64,000 nucleotides of DNA. Origin: Chaenocephalus aceratus (Eukaryota; Chordata; Actinopteri; Perciformes; Channichthyidae). The notes below the pieces were generated by a model. The model searched no databases. It worked only from the letters and a program-made list of their open reading frames with translations, and was not told the origin of the DNA. Location: the NCBI GenBank assembly GCA_023974075.1, contig JAMFTG010000072.1, positions 379,005 to 443,004 on the forward strand, in the 5' to 3' direction. How positions within the stretch are numbered: the first letter of the stretch is position 1; each line of letters starts with the position of its first letter. Below are positions 1-9,910 of the stretch, piece after piece. The translations under genes were made by a program, and so were the position numbers.

Positions 1-391
1 CAAAAGTATGTTGTATTATAAGGTAAATACATGTATTGTGCTAACATCCTAAGGCAAAGACACCGTATTCAATGCTACTGCATGGAGGGATATCTATCAT
101 AAATGTGAAATAGAGGAAGTTCATTTCAAGTTAATATAATATTTCATCGTGTAATTTGTGAAAGATGTTTTGAAAAAAGCTTAAATCAAAAATATGACAT
201 GAAGTTTATAAAAATTGCATATTTCCACATTAAGAAAGCACAATACAACTGTATATTTGAAATAAATGAAACAACCGTACTTATTTTAAAAGGACCCTAA
301 ATCATGCATGCACTGAATTTCACATTTCTTGACATAGTTAGTTTCATGCTTTTCGAATCTTGGTAGTTATCTAGACCAGTGGTTACATGAT
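1..391. other. Unassigned AT-rich sequence
   Basis: This stretch is AT-rich and non-repetitive. I see no open frame of interest, no RNA gene and no recognisable transposon end. It is the left flank of the 57-bp minisatellite. Confidence 0.5.
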
Positions 392-2006
392 CATCAGCAG
401 GAGAGGACTCTTTAAAGTAGAGACACTACATACTGATATACACCTGAACATCAGCAGGAGAGGACTCTTTAAAGTAGAGACACTACATACTGATATACAC
501 CTGAACATCAGCAGGAGAGGACTCTTTAAAGTAGAGACGCTACATACTGATATACACCTGAACATCAGCAGGAGAGGACTCTTTAAAGTAGAGACACTAC
601 ATACTGATATACACCTGAACATCAGCAAGAGAGGACTCTTTAAAGTAGAGACACTACATACTGATATACACCTGAACATCAGCAGGAGAGGACTCTTTAA
701 AGTAGAGACACTACACACTGATATACACCTGAACATCAGCAGGAGAGGACTCTTTAAAGTAGAGACACTACATACTGATATACACCTGAACATCAGCAGG
801 AGAGGACTCTTTAAAGTAGAGACACTACATACTGATATACACCTGAACATCAGCAGGAGAGGACTCTTTAAAGTAGAGACGCTACATACTGATATACACC
901 TGAACATCAGCAGGAGAGGACTCTTTAAAGTAGAGACACTACATACTGATATACACCTGAACATCAGCAAGAGAGGACTCTTTAAAGTAGAGACACTACA
1001 TACTGATATACACCTGAATATCAGCAGGAGAGGACTCTTTAAAGTAGAGACACTACACACTGATATACACCTGAACATCAGCAGGAGAGGACTCTTTAAA
1101 GTAGAGACACTACATACTGATATACACCTGAACATCAGCAGGAGAGGACTCTTTAAAGTAGAGACACTACATACTGATATACACCTGAACATCAGCAGGA
1201 GAGGACTCTTTAAAGTAGAGACACTACATACTGATATACACCTGAACATCAGCAGGAGAGGACTCTTTAAAGTAGAGACACTACATACTGATATACACCT
1301 GAACATCAGCAAGAGAGGACTCTTTAAAGTAGAGACACTACATACTGATATACACCTGAACATCAGCAGGAGAGGACTCTTTAAAGTAGAGACACTACAT
1401 ACTGATATACACCTGAACATCAGCAGGAGAGGACTCTTTAAAGTAGAGACACTACATACTGATATACACCTGAACATCAGCAGGAGAGGACTCTTTAAAG
1501 TAGAGACACTACATACTGATATACACCTGAACATCAGCAGGAGAGGACTCTTTAAAGTAGAGACACTACATACTGATATACACCTGAACATCAGCAGGAG
1601 AGGACTCTTTAAAGTAGAGACTACATACTGATATACACCTGAACATCAGCAGGAGAGGACTCTTTAAAGTAGAGACACTACATACTGATATACACCTGAA
1701 CATCAGCAGGAGAGGACTCTTTAAAGTAGAGACACTACATACTGATATACACCTGAACATCATCAGGGGAGGACTCTTTAAAGTAGAGACACTACATACT
1801 GATATACACCTGAACATCAGCAGGAGAGGACTCTTTAAAGTAGAGACACTACATACTGATATACACCTGAACATCAGCAGGAGAGGACTCTTTAAAGTAG
1901 AGACACTACATACTGATATACACCTGAACATCAGCAGGAGAGGACTCTTTAAAGTAGAGACACTACATACTGATATACACCTGAACATCAGCAGGAGAGG
2001 ACTCTT
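392..2006. repeat. 57-bp minisatellite, ~28 copies, with 342-bp higher-order structure
   Basis: A 57-bp unit beginning catcagcaggagaggactct is repeated about 28 times with very few substitutions. Marker variants recur exactly 342 bp (6 units) apart: 'caaga' at 626, 968 and 1310; 'gacgc' at 536 and 878; 'ctacacactg' at 711 and 1053. Blocks of six units have therefore been duplicated. A 2-bp deletion near 1619 shifts phase. Since 57 is divisible by three and no stop occurs, both strands read open for hundreds of codons as a 19-residue repeat. I regard those frames as artefacts: they lack a non-repetitive start or end. Confidence 0.95.
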
Positions 2007-2100
2007 GAAGATTGTATTGCCAAAACAACGCTAGCTCTTGAGCACGAGACGCATTTGCTGATGAATGCTTTGAATATTTACAGATGACTCACCCTTTATC

Positions 2101-2180
2101 GAATCAAATCAAATCAAGTTTTATTATATCGCACATTTATAAACGATTTTTGGTCGAGCCAAAGTGCTGTACTTCCTTTA
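2101..2180 (-). mobile_element. LINE 3'-tail fragment
   Basis: On the minus strand the sequence reads as a typical fish LINE 3' end: a 'cagcactttgg' motif, an 'aaatgtgcgatat' segment and a terminal run of TTGAT-type repeats (plus strand aatcaaatcaaatcaag). Only the tail is recognisable, so the clade (L2/Rex1-like) is inferred from general resemblance. Confidence 0.55.
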
Positions 2181-2732
2181 CTCCTCACCAAACAATTATG
2201 GGGCATTAATATTAATACCATGAAACAACAACCATCAGAAATGTATGGCTGCAGGAAGAAGCTCCTTTCAAGTAAAACCTTTAGAAGCAGTGTTTCAGTT
2301 TCTGATTAAACGCATGACTTCATATCGCAGCAGCTTGAACAAACACGTATTGCAGTAAATGTGTTATTAAAGCCAGATTGCTCTCTTTAAAGTCCCAGCT
2401 GGCTGAATGGACTTCAGGTGGTATGGAGATCATTGTTGTAAATATATTCTGTTCCAGTGAAAAATCTACATCTTACATTCTTGCTTTTACAGCTTTAAAG
2501 AGACTTATCTTGTGTGTGTTAGTTCTTCAGATATTAAATCCCTCCCTCTGGTTGAACAGAGCTTTATCTGAACAACCTCAACATCCCTGTGGTCAGATCA
2601 CATCGAGTGCTCTCTCCTCTACAAACTGTGCTGTCACAGTCTGAGCAGCTGCACTGGAAATGCTTTCCCAGTTTTCAAAGATTACTGGCCAAGATGTAAC
2701 GCCCCGAGCCTCGAGTAAGATCGACTTTGAAT
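2181..2732. other. Unassigned sequence, possibly LINE 3' UTR remnant
   Basis: No recognisable coding sequence. An 88-codon frame at 2378-2644 has no visible domain. The stretch could be the degenerate remainder of the LINE whose tail lies at 2101-2180, but I cannot show this. Confidence 0.3.
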
Positions 2733-2891
2733 GTTCCCTATTATACTGTTTTTCATCAATATATCACAGGTCTATCCAGAGCCTGTCCCTGATTGGCTGA
2801 AACACCAAACAGATCATTGCAGCATTACCCATAATCCCCTCTGTTTCAGCCCTGTTTCCAAAGTGCTGATTCTCTGTCTGTTACTTTAGAT

Positions 2892-3572
2892 CAGTGGGGG
2901 GGCGCAGAGGCATGACAGGGGGGGCGCGAGAGACCAGGAGGAAACATGGTTATTTAAAAAGAAAAAGAAAAAAAAGAAATCATAATTAAAAAAAATATTG
3001 ATTCGAAAATAATATGATACAGTACAGTACTATTACGTCTGGGTCTCTGTGTTTCATTAAAGCTTCCGGTGCTAGCGAGCTACGCTAACGGATATAAGGA
3101 GTTTTTTCAGCAACAAGGTGGAGGAGAGTCCTCTGCTGTCAGACTGAGAGGCTCAGTGAGCTCAAGGACTCTCAGTGTTTAGATAGTTAACTTTAGTCTA
3201 AGTTATTTCAGTGGGTCTCAAACGTTTTGGTCAAAAAGCCAAATTCAAGGCTTGTAAATCTACACGGTTCGTCTTTGAGTTCAAATGGACGTTTGTGCCA
3301 ACTTTGACAATAATTACCTCGAGGAAAACAGTGGTGGAGTCCTGACACACACACAACTAACCCTCAAACTTAATGCGACCACGAAGGCTTAACAAATCCT
3401 GTATTACGTTGTGATTATCTCAAAGAATGACGACACAATCCACAAACACTGCAGCGTCGTACAATGAAAGGAATCTGGAGCCTCGATCATCACCAAAATA
3501 AACCTCTGGCGCCGCCACCGAGCCGGACTATTTGTGTTGGGGGGGCCGACAGAAAAAGTTTGAGAACCACTG
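2892..3572. mobile_element. hAT element nested in family A
   Basis: The insert starts CAGTGG and ends CCACTG. Its right end, read inward, is cagtggttctcaaacttttt, a classic hAT (Charlie-like) terminus. It is flanked by an 8-bp TSD, ctttagat (2884-2891) and ctttagag (3573-3580), 7 of 8 matching. Family A at 53680-53700 shows the uninterrupted site. A second copy of the terminal motif, cagtgggtctcaaacgtttt, lies internally at about 3212, so the element may be composite. No transposase frame is visible, so it is non-autonomous. Confidence 0.8.
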
Positions 3573-3667
3573 CTTTAGAGATAAGGAGCCCCTCCCCCCC
3601 CACGCCCCTCTGAGAGGCATACAATGGTGCTCTAAAGGCCCTGACACACCAAGCAGTCACCAGAGGA

Positions 3668-3940
3668 CTAGCCGACGCTGAAGTCGGCTGTTGCCTGGCC
3701 GTGTTCTCCTGCGTTTTGGCCATGTGTCGCACGGGAACACACCGCACCGACTTCAGTGCGTGAGTGGCAATAACTCTCCTTACCAGCAGGCGGCGGTAGT
3801 GTGTATTCGTCATTCAAAGAGGCAACAACCGGAAGACAGAGAGAAGAAGAGTATCTTTTCTCCGTAATATCATACAGAGCTGGCCTCTCCTGGATCAAGG
3901 TGATGAGCAGGTCTTCGTTTGCATCATTCCAGATCGCCAT
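3668..3940 (-). pseudogene. MADF/Myb-like exon remnant of a Harbinger element
   Basis: This minus-strand frame starts MAIWNDANEDLLITLIQERP and continues with a short segment ending 'YDITEKRYS'. An acidic N-terminus, then L-I-x-L-I-x-E-R-P-x-L-Y-D, is the beginning of a MADF-type DNA-binding domain. Such domains occur in the second protein of PIF/Harbinger transposons and in domesticated relatives. After about 31 residues the frame enters sequence with no resemblance to the domain, as if it had run past a splice donor or been truncated. It sits inside the Harbinger TIRs, in agreement with that origin. Homology is judged from motif pattern only; a full gene is absent. Confidence 0.55.
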
Positions 3941-4068
3941 GATGAGATGAAAATGAATAGCAGTCTGTGTGTGCCTTCTTAAATCGTTTGTTTACGTCCC
4001 TCACTTCCGCTTCGCTTCTCATGCACTGATTCGCTAGCTGAACAGCCAATCAGAGTGATTATTTGGTC

Positions 4069-4134
4069 GACTGCCAGACCCGATGCATGGCCGATTCAAC
4101 ATGTTGAATCGGCCATGCATCGGGTCTGGCAGTC
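4069..4134. repeat. 66-bp perfect palindrome
   Basis: The sequence is self-complementary over 66 bp, centred between 4101 and 4102 (core attcaacatgttgaat). It lies inside the Harbinger-like element. The related copy at about 46950-46985 has an imperfect version around ccgattcaacatgtcgattc. A hairpin of 33-bp arms without a loop is expected. Confidence 0.95.
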
Positions 4135-4455
4135 CAAATAAGGCGTGTCACGGTCGACGGTGCGGGACACACCAACCTGACTACGGCGCCGCGAATGCCC
4201 GACAGCCTCTGACTGCCTCTGACTCCCAAAATCGGGTTGGTGTTGTCAGGGCCTTTAGAGGAGATTCAGGTGATAAGGGGGGGGGGGGTACCTTGGTTGC
4301 TGATTGGCTAATGGTTACACAAGACAAAACATCGTTATGACATCATAAAGTGGCCAAAATCTGATCAGCTCATTTTCAGACAGGTTTTTTATAGAAATGG
4401 ATCAAAAAGAGAGAGAATCTTTGTTCCTGAAACTTTCAGAGTCTCTTTCCACAGA

Positions 4456-5441
4456 GGGGACACATGTTGATGTAGAAGAGACATGAAGAAGAGGGGACAC
4501 ATGTTGATGTAGAAGAGACATGAAGAAGAGGGGACACTGTTGATGTAGAAGAGACATGGAGAAGAAGAGGGGACACATGTTGATGTAGAAGAGACATGAG
4601 AAGAGGGGACACATGTTGATGTAGAAGAGACATGAAGAAGAGGGGACACATGTTGATGTAGAAGAGACATGAAGAAGAGGGGACACATGTTGATGTAGAA
4701 GAGACATGAAGAAGAGGGGACACATGCTGATGTAGAAGAGACGAAGAAGAGGGGACACATGTTGATGTAGAAGAGACATGAAGAAGAGGGGACACATGTT
4801 GATGTAGAAGAGACATGGAGAAGAGGGGACACATGCTGATGTAGAAGAGACATGAAGAAGAGGGGGACACATGTTGATGTAGAAGAGACATGAAGAAGAG
4901 GGGACACCATGTTGATGTAGAAGAAGACATGGAAGAAGAGGGGACACATGTTGATGTAGGAGAGACATGAAGAAGAGGGGACACATGTTGATGTAGAAGA
5001 GACATGAAGAAGAGGGGACACATGTTGATGTAGGAGAGACATGAAGAAGAGGGGACACATGTTGATGTAGAAGAGACGTGAAGAAGAGGGGACAGTGTTG
5101 ATGTGGAAGAGACATGAAGAAGAGGGGACACATGTTGATGTAGAAGAGACGTGAAGAAGAGGGGACACTGTTGATGTAGAAGAGACATGGAGAAGAGGGG
5201 ACACATGTTGATGTAGAAGAGACCCGAAGAAGAGGGGACACATGTTGATGTAGAAGAGACGTGAAGAAGAGGGGACACATGTTGATGTAGAGAGACATGG
5301 AGAGAGGGGACACATGTTGATGTAGAAGAGACATGGAGAAGGGGGACACATGTTGATGTAGAAGAGACATGAGAAGAGGGGACACATGTTGATGTAGAAG
5401 AGACATGGAGAAGAGGGGACACATGTGATGTAGAAGAGACA
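4456..5441. repeat. 37-bp minisatellite of family A, array 1 (~26 copies)
   Basis: The unit is 37 bp (ggggacacatgttgatgtag + aagagacatgaagaaga) with scattered substitutions and 1-4 bp indels. Because 37 mod 3 is 1 and the minus strand has no stop in any phase, three overlapping minus-strand frames of 330-360 codons read through the array, each a rotation of the same 37-residue repeat. They end in flanking DNA with no domain, so I do not call a gene. Confidence 0.95.
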
Positions 5442-7238
5442 AACACTGCAGCGTCGTACAAGGAAAGGAATCTGGAGCCTCTCATCACCAGTCTATCATA
5501 TCTCTGAAGTTCCTCCTCCAGCAAGGTCTTCTCGTCTCTCTGTCAGCTAATGTCAAACAGTCGAAGGACCCTTCTTTCAAATGATGTGCTAGTGTACACA
5601 TACACCCCTTGTTCATACTGTATACTGCAGCTGTGGGTGGACAAATGTCCCCTTCGACAGGCCGTGCGGCGAGGCATGAAGATAGTTGCTTTAATAATGG
5701 GTTGTAAAAGCCTGAGTGTAAATAAAACACGGCCTGTGCATGTCAGTGCAGGTAGGCTGGAAGAATAATCACACAGACGGTGAATAGACACGGGTGGAGC
5801 TGCTTCACACGGGGTTAATGTGTCCATGTCTGCTGAGCGATACGACCTGAGACAAACTAAACGTTAACGGTAAAGGGACGGCACCGGAGAGCGATCTGCC
5901 AAGAGGACGGACATCGGGGGTTAGGAGGAATTAGGTCTACAGGAAACACGAATGATTCTGTACTTAGCACAGGAGAGAAAATAGTTTACAGAGCTACCGT
6001 AGAACGCAATAACAAGAGTTTCTCTCAAAGTAAAAAACAAAATAATTTCCGCTTCGGTGTTGGCCACCGTTTCTTCGTCAGACATACTCATAGAAAGACA
6101 CGAGGGCAGATCCTTCGGTGTTTGCTGCTGTATATTAGAAACCACATGGATGCTATTTGCTTGTGCAGCCGTGTTAATTGCACATGTTTTATTTGCACCG
6201 AGGGACACCCCATAAAGCAGGAAACCACACGCCTTAATTAAGTATTTAAGAGCAGTGTTATGTCGTACGCTGCCCTGGACGACAACAAAGAACTCAACAG
6301 TAATCCTAACTTTCCGTATTCGGCGTCTCTGACCAGAACGAGAGGCCTCAGAGCTTCTTGTCCGAAGTTGGACCGCCTCGCTTCATTACACAGGAATCTG
6401 CTGGCTAAATGGCACTTTCCCCGTCGCCGTAGAAACACCCTGAGCATTACAGGACCAACGGGTTTGCAGGAAAAGTTATGTTTACTTAATTTCCATGACC
6501 ATGACATAATGTTTTTACAAGACTATTTTTGTGATACAGCGTGCTCGGCGTCACAGAGTCAAAAGATCCACAACGATAAAGAACAGTTTGCTCAGATATC
6601 ATTTTCGGCTTTTCTGTACATATTTGTGCGGAATAGAGACTAATAGAGTCACACAAATCCAGGACGTAATTGTTGAAAACCTCATTCAAGAAGCCAGACA
6701 TTTTTCTACATTGGGTTTTATTTTGGGGCGATTGTTCACTCTCTTAGGGAAAGTACATTTTCATAAAGTAGGTGCTAATGGGTTGAGATTATCTATTGTT
6801 CTAGGGTTAGGGTAAGTATTCGGCAGTTTTAAATGTTCTGTCTTTAATGGCCCAGCTGGATTAGTATGTTTTCTAGACTCCTGTGTATTGGAATAAAAAA
6901 CATGTTCAAATGGAGATACCCCAAAGCAGGACTTGAACGAGGAATGTATTCAACCAGTCACCCTGAGAACTGCAGTTAAAGAAAGTCAATCGAGGAGTAA
7001 AGTTAGGGAGTCTGAGGAATAAAGGAAAGGTATGCGTGTGTGGTCAAAGGGGTCTGCAAGTTATCCATTCCCGTTTATTTATTAATTCTTTATCAACAGA
7101 GAATACCAGTCATTGATATCATAAACTTACTGGCCGCCTCTTCACTTAGTCATTTTCTGGCTTTTCATGGTTTGTTTTCTGGGTTCAAATATTATTTCTC
7201 TGGTATGCGATAGGAGACTAAAGTAATGACAAAGATAG
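5442..7238. other. Unassigned sequence without recognisable genes
   Basis: The first ~50 bp (5441-5490) resemble 3441-3492 inside the nested hAT. Beyond that, several 70-130 codon frames on both strands (5485-6815) overlap one another and show no domain. The 6250-6480 part is richer in CpG than its surroundings. I cannot assign a gene; a conserved exon too divergent to recognise cannot be excluded. Confidence 0.35.
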
Positions 7239-7329
7239 CTGTTGCTTAATAAGGGGCTGTACACAAATGGGAGTGGGAAAATAGTTGTTATGTGTCACTA
7301 CAAAAAGCACGACCCTTATTAAGCAACAG
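7239..7329. mobile_element. Small hairpin MITE-like element
   Basis: A 17-bp perfect inverted repeat, ctgttgcttaataaggg at 7239-7255 and its complement at 7313-7329, encloses about 57 bp. Size and structure suggest a very short MITE. I see no clear TSD. Confidence 0.5.
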
Positions 7330-7853
7330 TGACATGTGTTCCTTGGACCCTTAACTTTCCCAGTAATAACTCAACAGTGCCGGTACACATGTTCTGCCTT
7401 CATTCAAGCCTCAACAACAACAGCTTCCAATACACACACGTCAATGGAAATGTTGGATATTCTTGCTTCCCTAATGAATTTCAAGATAAAAACACTAATC
7501 AATGATTGTTTTGAATTGCTAATTAGTGTCCTGTCTTCAGTCATTGTTTGACATGTCCTGTTGACGTGTTTAAGCATGTGAACTATCAATCCCAATCTAA
7601 AAAAAAACAGATAAGCCCTTATCCTGTTTAGGAGAGACTGGGATACTGGGATACCATTGCAAAAAATACAACAGTTATCCCGGTTGTTGAGCTGCAGCGC
7701 TGCCGATTAAATGCTGGCGTGTCTTCAGTCAACTCACATCAAAGAAAAACAAATAGGGCTGGGGGTAAAAGGGTATCATTTCTTGAGCGATGAAGACATT
7801 TGTTGGTTTTTCAGTCATGTACGAGGCTGTGAATCTTCATCCATGGCGCCCTG
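7330..7853. other. Unassigned sequence
   Basis: No repeat family, RNA or coding feature recognised. Two short overlapping frames at 7336-7595 show no domain. Confidence 0.4.
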
Positions 7854-8040
7854 CGGGGTGAGATAGGGCAGCAGCGAGAGAGCGATCGAGCCAGCGAGCC
7901 AGCTAGGGCGAGCCAGCGAGCGAGCCAGCGAGCTATCAGCGAGCGAGCGAGAGCGAGCCAGCGAGCCAGCGAGCAGCGAGCTAGCCAGCGAGCACGATCG
8001 AGCGAGCCAGCCATCAGCCAGCTAGCTATCCATCTAGCCA
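7854..8040. repeat. Degenerate GCGAGCCA-type tandem repeat
   Basis: A GC-rich simple repeat built from gcgagc, gagcca and gccagcgagc words with many interruptions. It passes directly into the TCTA/TCCA microsatellite. The minus-strand frame over it (7811-8041) reads a low-complexity A/R/W/L string and is not a gene. Confidence 0.85.
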
Positions 8041-8251
8041 TCTAGCGAGCATCTAGCATCTATAGCTATCTATCCATCTATCTATCTATCGATCCATCTA
8101 TCCATCTATCCATCTATCCATCTATCTATCTATCTATCTATCCATCTATCCATCTATCTATCCATCTATCTATCTATCCATCTATCTATCCATCTATCTA
8201 TCCATCTATCCATCTATCTATCTATCTATCTATCTATCCATCTATCCACTA
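8041..8251. repeat. (TCTA)n/(TCCA)n microsatellite
   Basis: About 210 bp of tetranucleotide repeat mixing tcta and tcca units. The left boundary with the GC-rich repeat is gradual, through words such as ccatctagc. Confidence 0.95.
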
Positions 8252-8639
8252 GATGAGGTTATATAACGTAGGTGGAGATCATCTCTGATTGTCCATCATG
8301 CAACAAATACAATTCATGAGTGCCTTTACCTCAATGTATTTACGTAACTATTTCCTATTTCAAAATAAATAAATTCAGGGTATAGAAAAATATGTTAACC
8401 CTCAAGATATCCCCACCTGTCCTCTCCCATTTTTCAAAAACTGTCCTCATGATCTATTGCTCCTACAAATCTGGTTTCCTGCTAATTCTTTTCCAACGTG
8501 TTCCTGCACGTACAAAAACCACATACTCTCTATTTCTCTGAAATACATTAGACAGACAAACCAGCAGCAGTGCAGGTCGTCCAGGAAGCTGCAGGTCGTC
8601 CAGGAAGCTGCAGGCTCTGGGGAAAACCATTAAAGAAGA
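8252..8639. other. Unassigned sequence with a short tandem duplication
   Basis: Mostly unremarkable. A 20-bp unit (gcaggtcgtccaggaagct) occurs twice in tandem at about 8572-8611. No gene recognised. Confidence 0.5.
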
Positions 8640-9422
8640 AGAGTTGTGTTGCATTTGGAGAAGATTGGAACACATGGGAGATTTGAGAAGCTCTTGACAA
8701 GAGACCACAGTTTCCTTGCATCTGTTTGTCCCAGGAGTAAAGGAACTTGCACGTACGCAGCAGTAGGTTCCACAAGAAGACATAAAAACATAACAACAGA
8801 ACAGCAAAAGGACATCATACAGCAAAATGTACAGGGATTACAATTTACATATTAACCACATGTACAGGTACCAACAGCATCTGAGTGAGTAGCATCCAGC
8901 CGAGCTTTAAAAACATGTGGTACTAGCTTGGTAATGTCCCATTCTTTTTACAGACTGTTCCAAGTTAGTGGAGCTGCACATCTTAAAGCTTTCTTCCCTA
9001 AGACAGTCCTAGCACTTGGCACATTTAATAAAACCACAGCATGCGATCTCAGGCAATAAGTACTTTCAATTCGCCGAGAGATCAGGGAGCAGATATAAGA
9101 TGGAAGTTTATCCAACATGGCTTTGTAAATGAAAAAGTACCAGTGACTGAGCCTCCGTACAGTCAGTGATGGCAGACCCGCCTTGGTATACAGGGTACAG
9201 TGATGCGTAAGTGCTTTACACTTTGTCAAAATCTCAGTGCACTGTTCCTGGTTCTGTTCCCAGAGATTTGAGGAGGTTTATAGCGTATTTATATTGGTTT
9301 TGGTTATAGGGCCTATAACATGTTTTTAGTTCCTTGTCCTTGTCCTCTGGAGCCAGGAGTCCAGCAGTCACATCTGTTTTCATTCGAATGAGCTCACTAA
9401 TTAGCACATCGCAGCAGAACAA
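8640..9422 (-). mobile_element. 5'-truncated L2/Rex1-type LINE end
   Basis: Minus-strand frame 8948-9229 contains the C-terminal landmarks of fish L2-type reverse transcriptases: 'FIYKAML', 'YCLRSHAVVLLNVP', then 'GKKALRCAAPLTWNSL'. The last part corresponds to the conserved 'A-P-x-x-W-N-x-L' block near the end of these proteins. Upstream at 9234-9422 another minus frame continues the region with a frame change. The 8640-8947 part would be the 3' UTR; that boundary is approximate. The ORF is frameshifted and lacks the endonuclease and RT core, so this is a dead copy. Confidence 0.75.
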
Positions 9423-9902
9423 AACATTTCAGGAATGGTGGAGACCAAAAACTGAGCTAAAAGGAAACCATGGTCCTCAGGTGAACACTGGCCACCTCCA
9501 GGTCTGAAAAGTCTGATTGTACAGAAGTCTATGAGAACATTTCCCTATACTTCTCACTTAAATAATTACTTCACATTTTCCTTATTGTTTTTGGTCTCAA
9601 TTGCAAGTCTTCTTCAGTACAGAAAAAATAGACAATAAAGCAGGGTATGCTCAGAGCGTGGCTACTTTTTTGTAGTTGCAACGACAGCATGGCGACCACG
9701 GCTTTCTATTGAACTAACAGACACTCTCATGTTAGCTGGTCAATTTTTCAGTTTAGTTAAGCAACCATTTGTTTTAAGCATGTCTTTTTTTGCCAGCCAA
9801 AATGAACATCCCAATATCGTTCATCACAGTTAATGTGATTTACGGATGCACATTGCTAACCTTCGTTACGGCCGCCGCCTCCCCCGCACGTAACACCTTG
9901 CT
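9423..9902. other. Unassigned sequence
   Basis: Nothing recognised on either strand apart from T-rich stretches. It flanks the long-TIR element. Confidence 0.4.
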
Positions 9903-9910
9903 ACCTAGCT

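Larger units (their letters stand above)
3636..4254 (-). mobile_element. PIF/Harbinger-like element (copy A) nested in family A
   Basis: Terminal inverted repeats are AGGCCCTGACACACCAA at the left and its near complement (ttggtgttgtcagggcct) at the right. Short T-rich 3-bp flanks (TAA at 3633-3635, TTA at 4255-4257) fit the TWA target preference of PIF/Harbinger. The inverse family A copy near 53613 has the site without the insert. A second copy of the element lies at 46878-47680. Internally the minus strand carries the start of a MADF-like gene, and a long perfect palindrome lies at 4069-4134. Confidence 0.7.
2733..5441. mobile_element. Family A composite repeat, copy 1 (with two nested elements)
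   Basis: This is a dispersed repeat of unknown class seen three times in the window. Shared blocks are 'cctgattggctgaaacacc', 'attacccataatcccctc', 'gctgattctctgtctgttac', a 'cacgcccctctgagag' block, 'gagattcaggtgataag' plus a G-run, 'tgctgattggctaatgg', and 'gaaactttcagagtctcttt' leading into a 37-bp minisatellite. The copy at 52538-53900 is in inverse orientation and the one at 15533-16130 is partial. Here the unit is interrupted by a hAT (2892-3572) and a Harbinger-like element (3636-4254). The inverse copy lacks both and so gives the empty sites. I do not recognise the family and see no coding potential outside the nested parts. Confidence 0.7.

Noticed and set aside
383..1988. 400-codon frames on both strands
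   Set aside because: They are translations of the 57-bp minisatellite, which is divisible by three and free of stops on both strands; no unique N- or C-terminus.
392..2006. CRISPR-like array
   Set aside because: Head-to-tail repeats with no unique spacers, in a eukaryotic sequence without cas genes.
3212..3572. Shorter hAT bounded by the internal cagtgggtctcaaacg motif
   Set aside because: Flanks of the internal motif do not match ctttagag; the outer pair 2892/3572 gives the TSD, so the outer boundaries are preferred.
4389..5524. Three overlapping minus-strand ORFs of 332-362 codons
   Set aside because: All three phases give the same rotated repeat peptide because the unit is 37 bp; flanks have no domain.
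5921..6208. Minus frame with an internal MSMSDEETVANTEAE start
   Set aside because: Short acidic start looks exon-like but nothing recognisable follows and no neighbouring exon could be found.
6260..6643. 127-codon ORF in a CpG-richer patch
   Set aside because: Overlaps an 89-codon frame on the other strand, shows no domain and no splice context I can support; left as unassigned.
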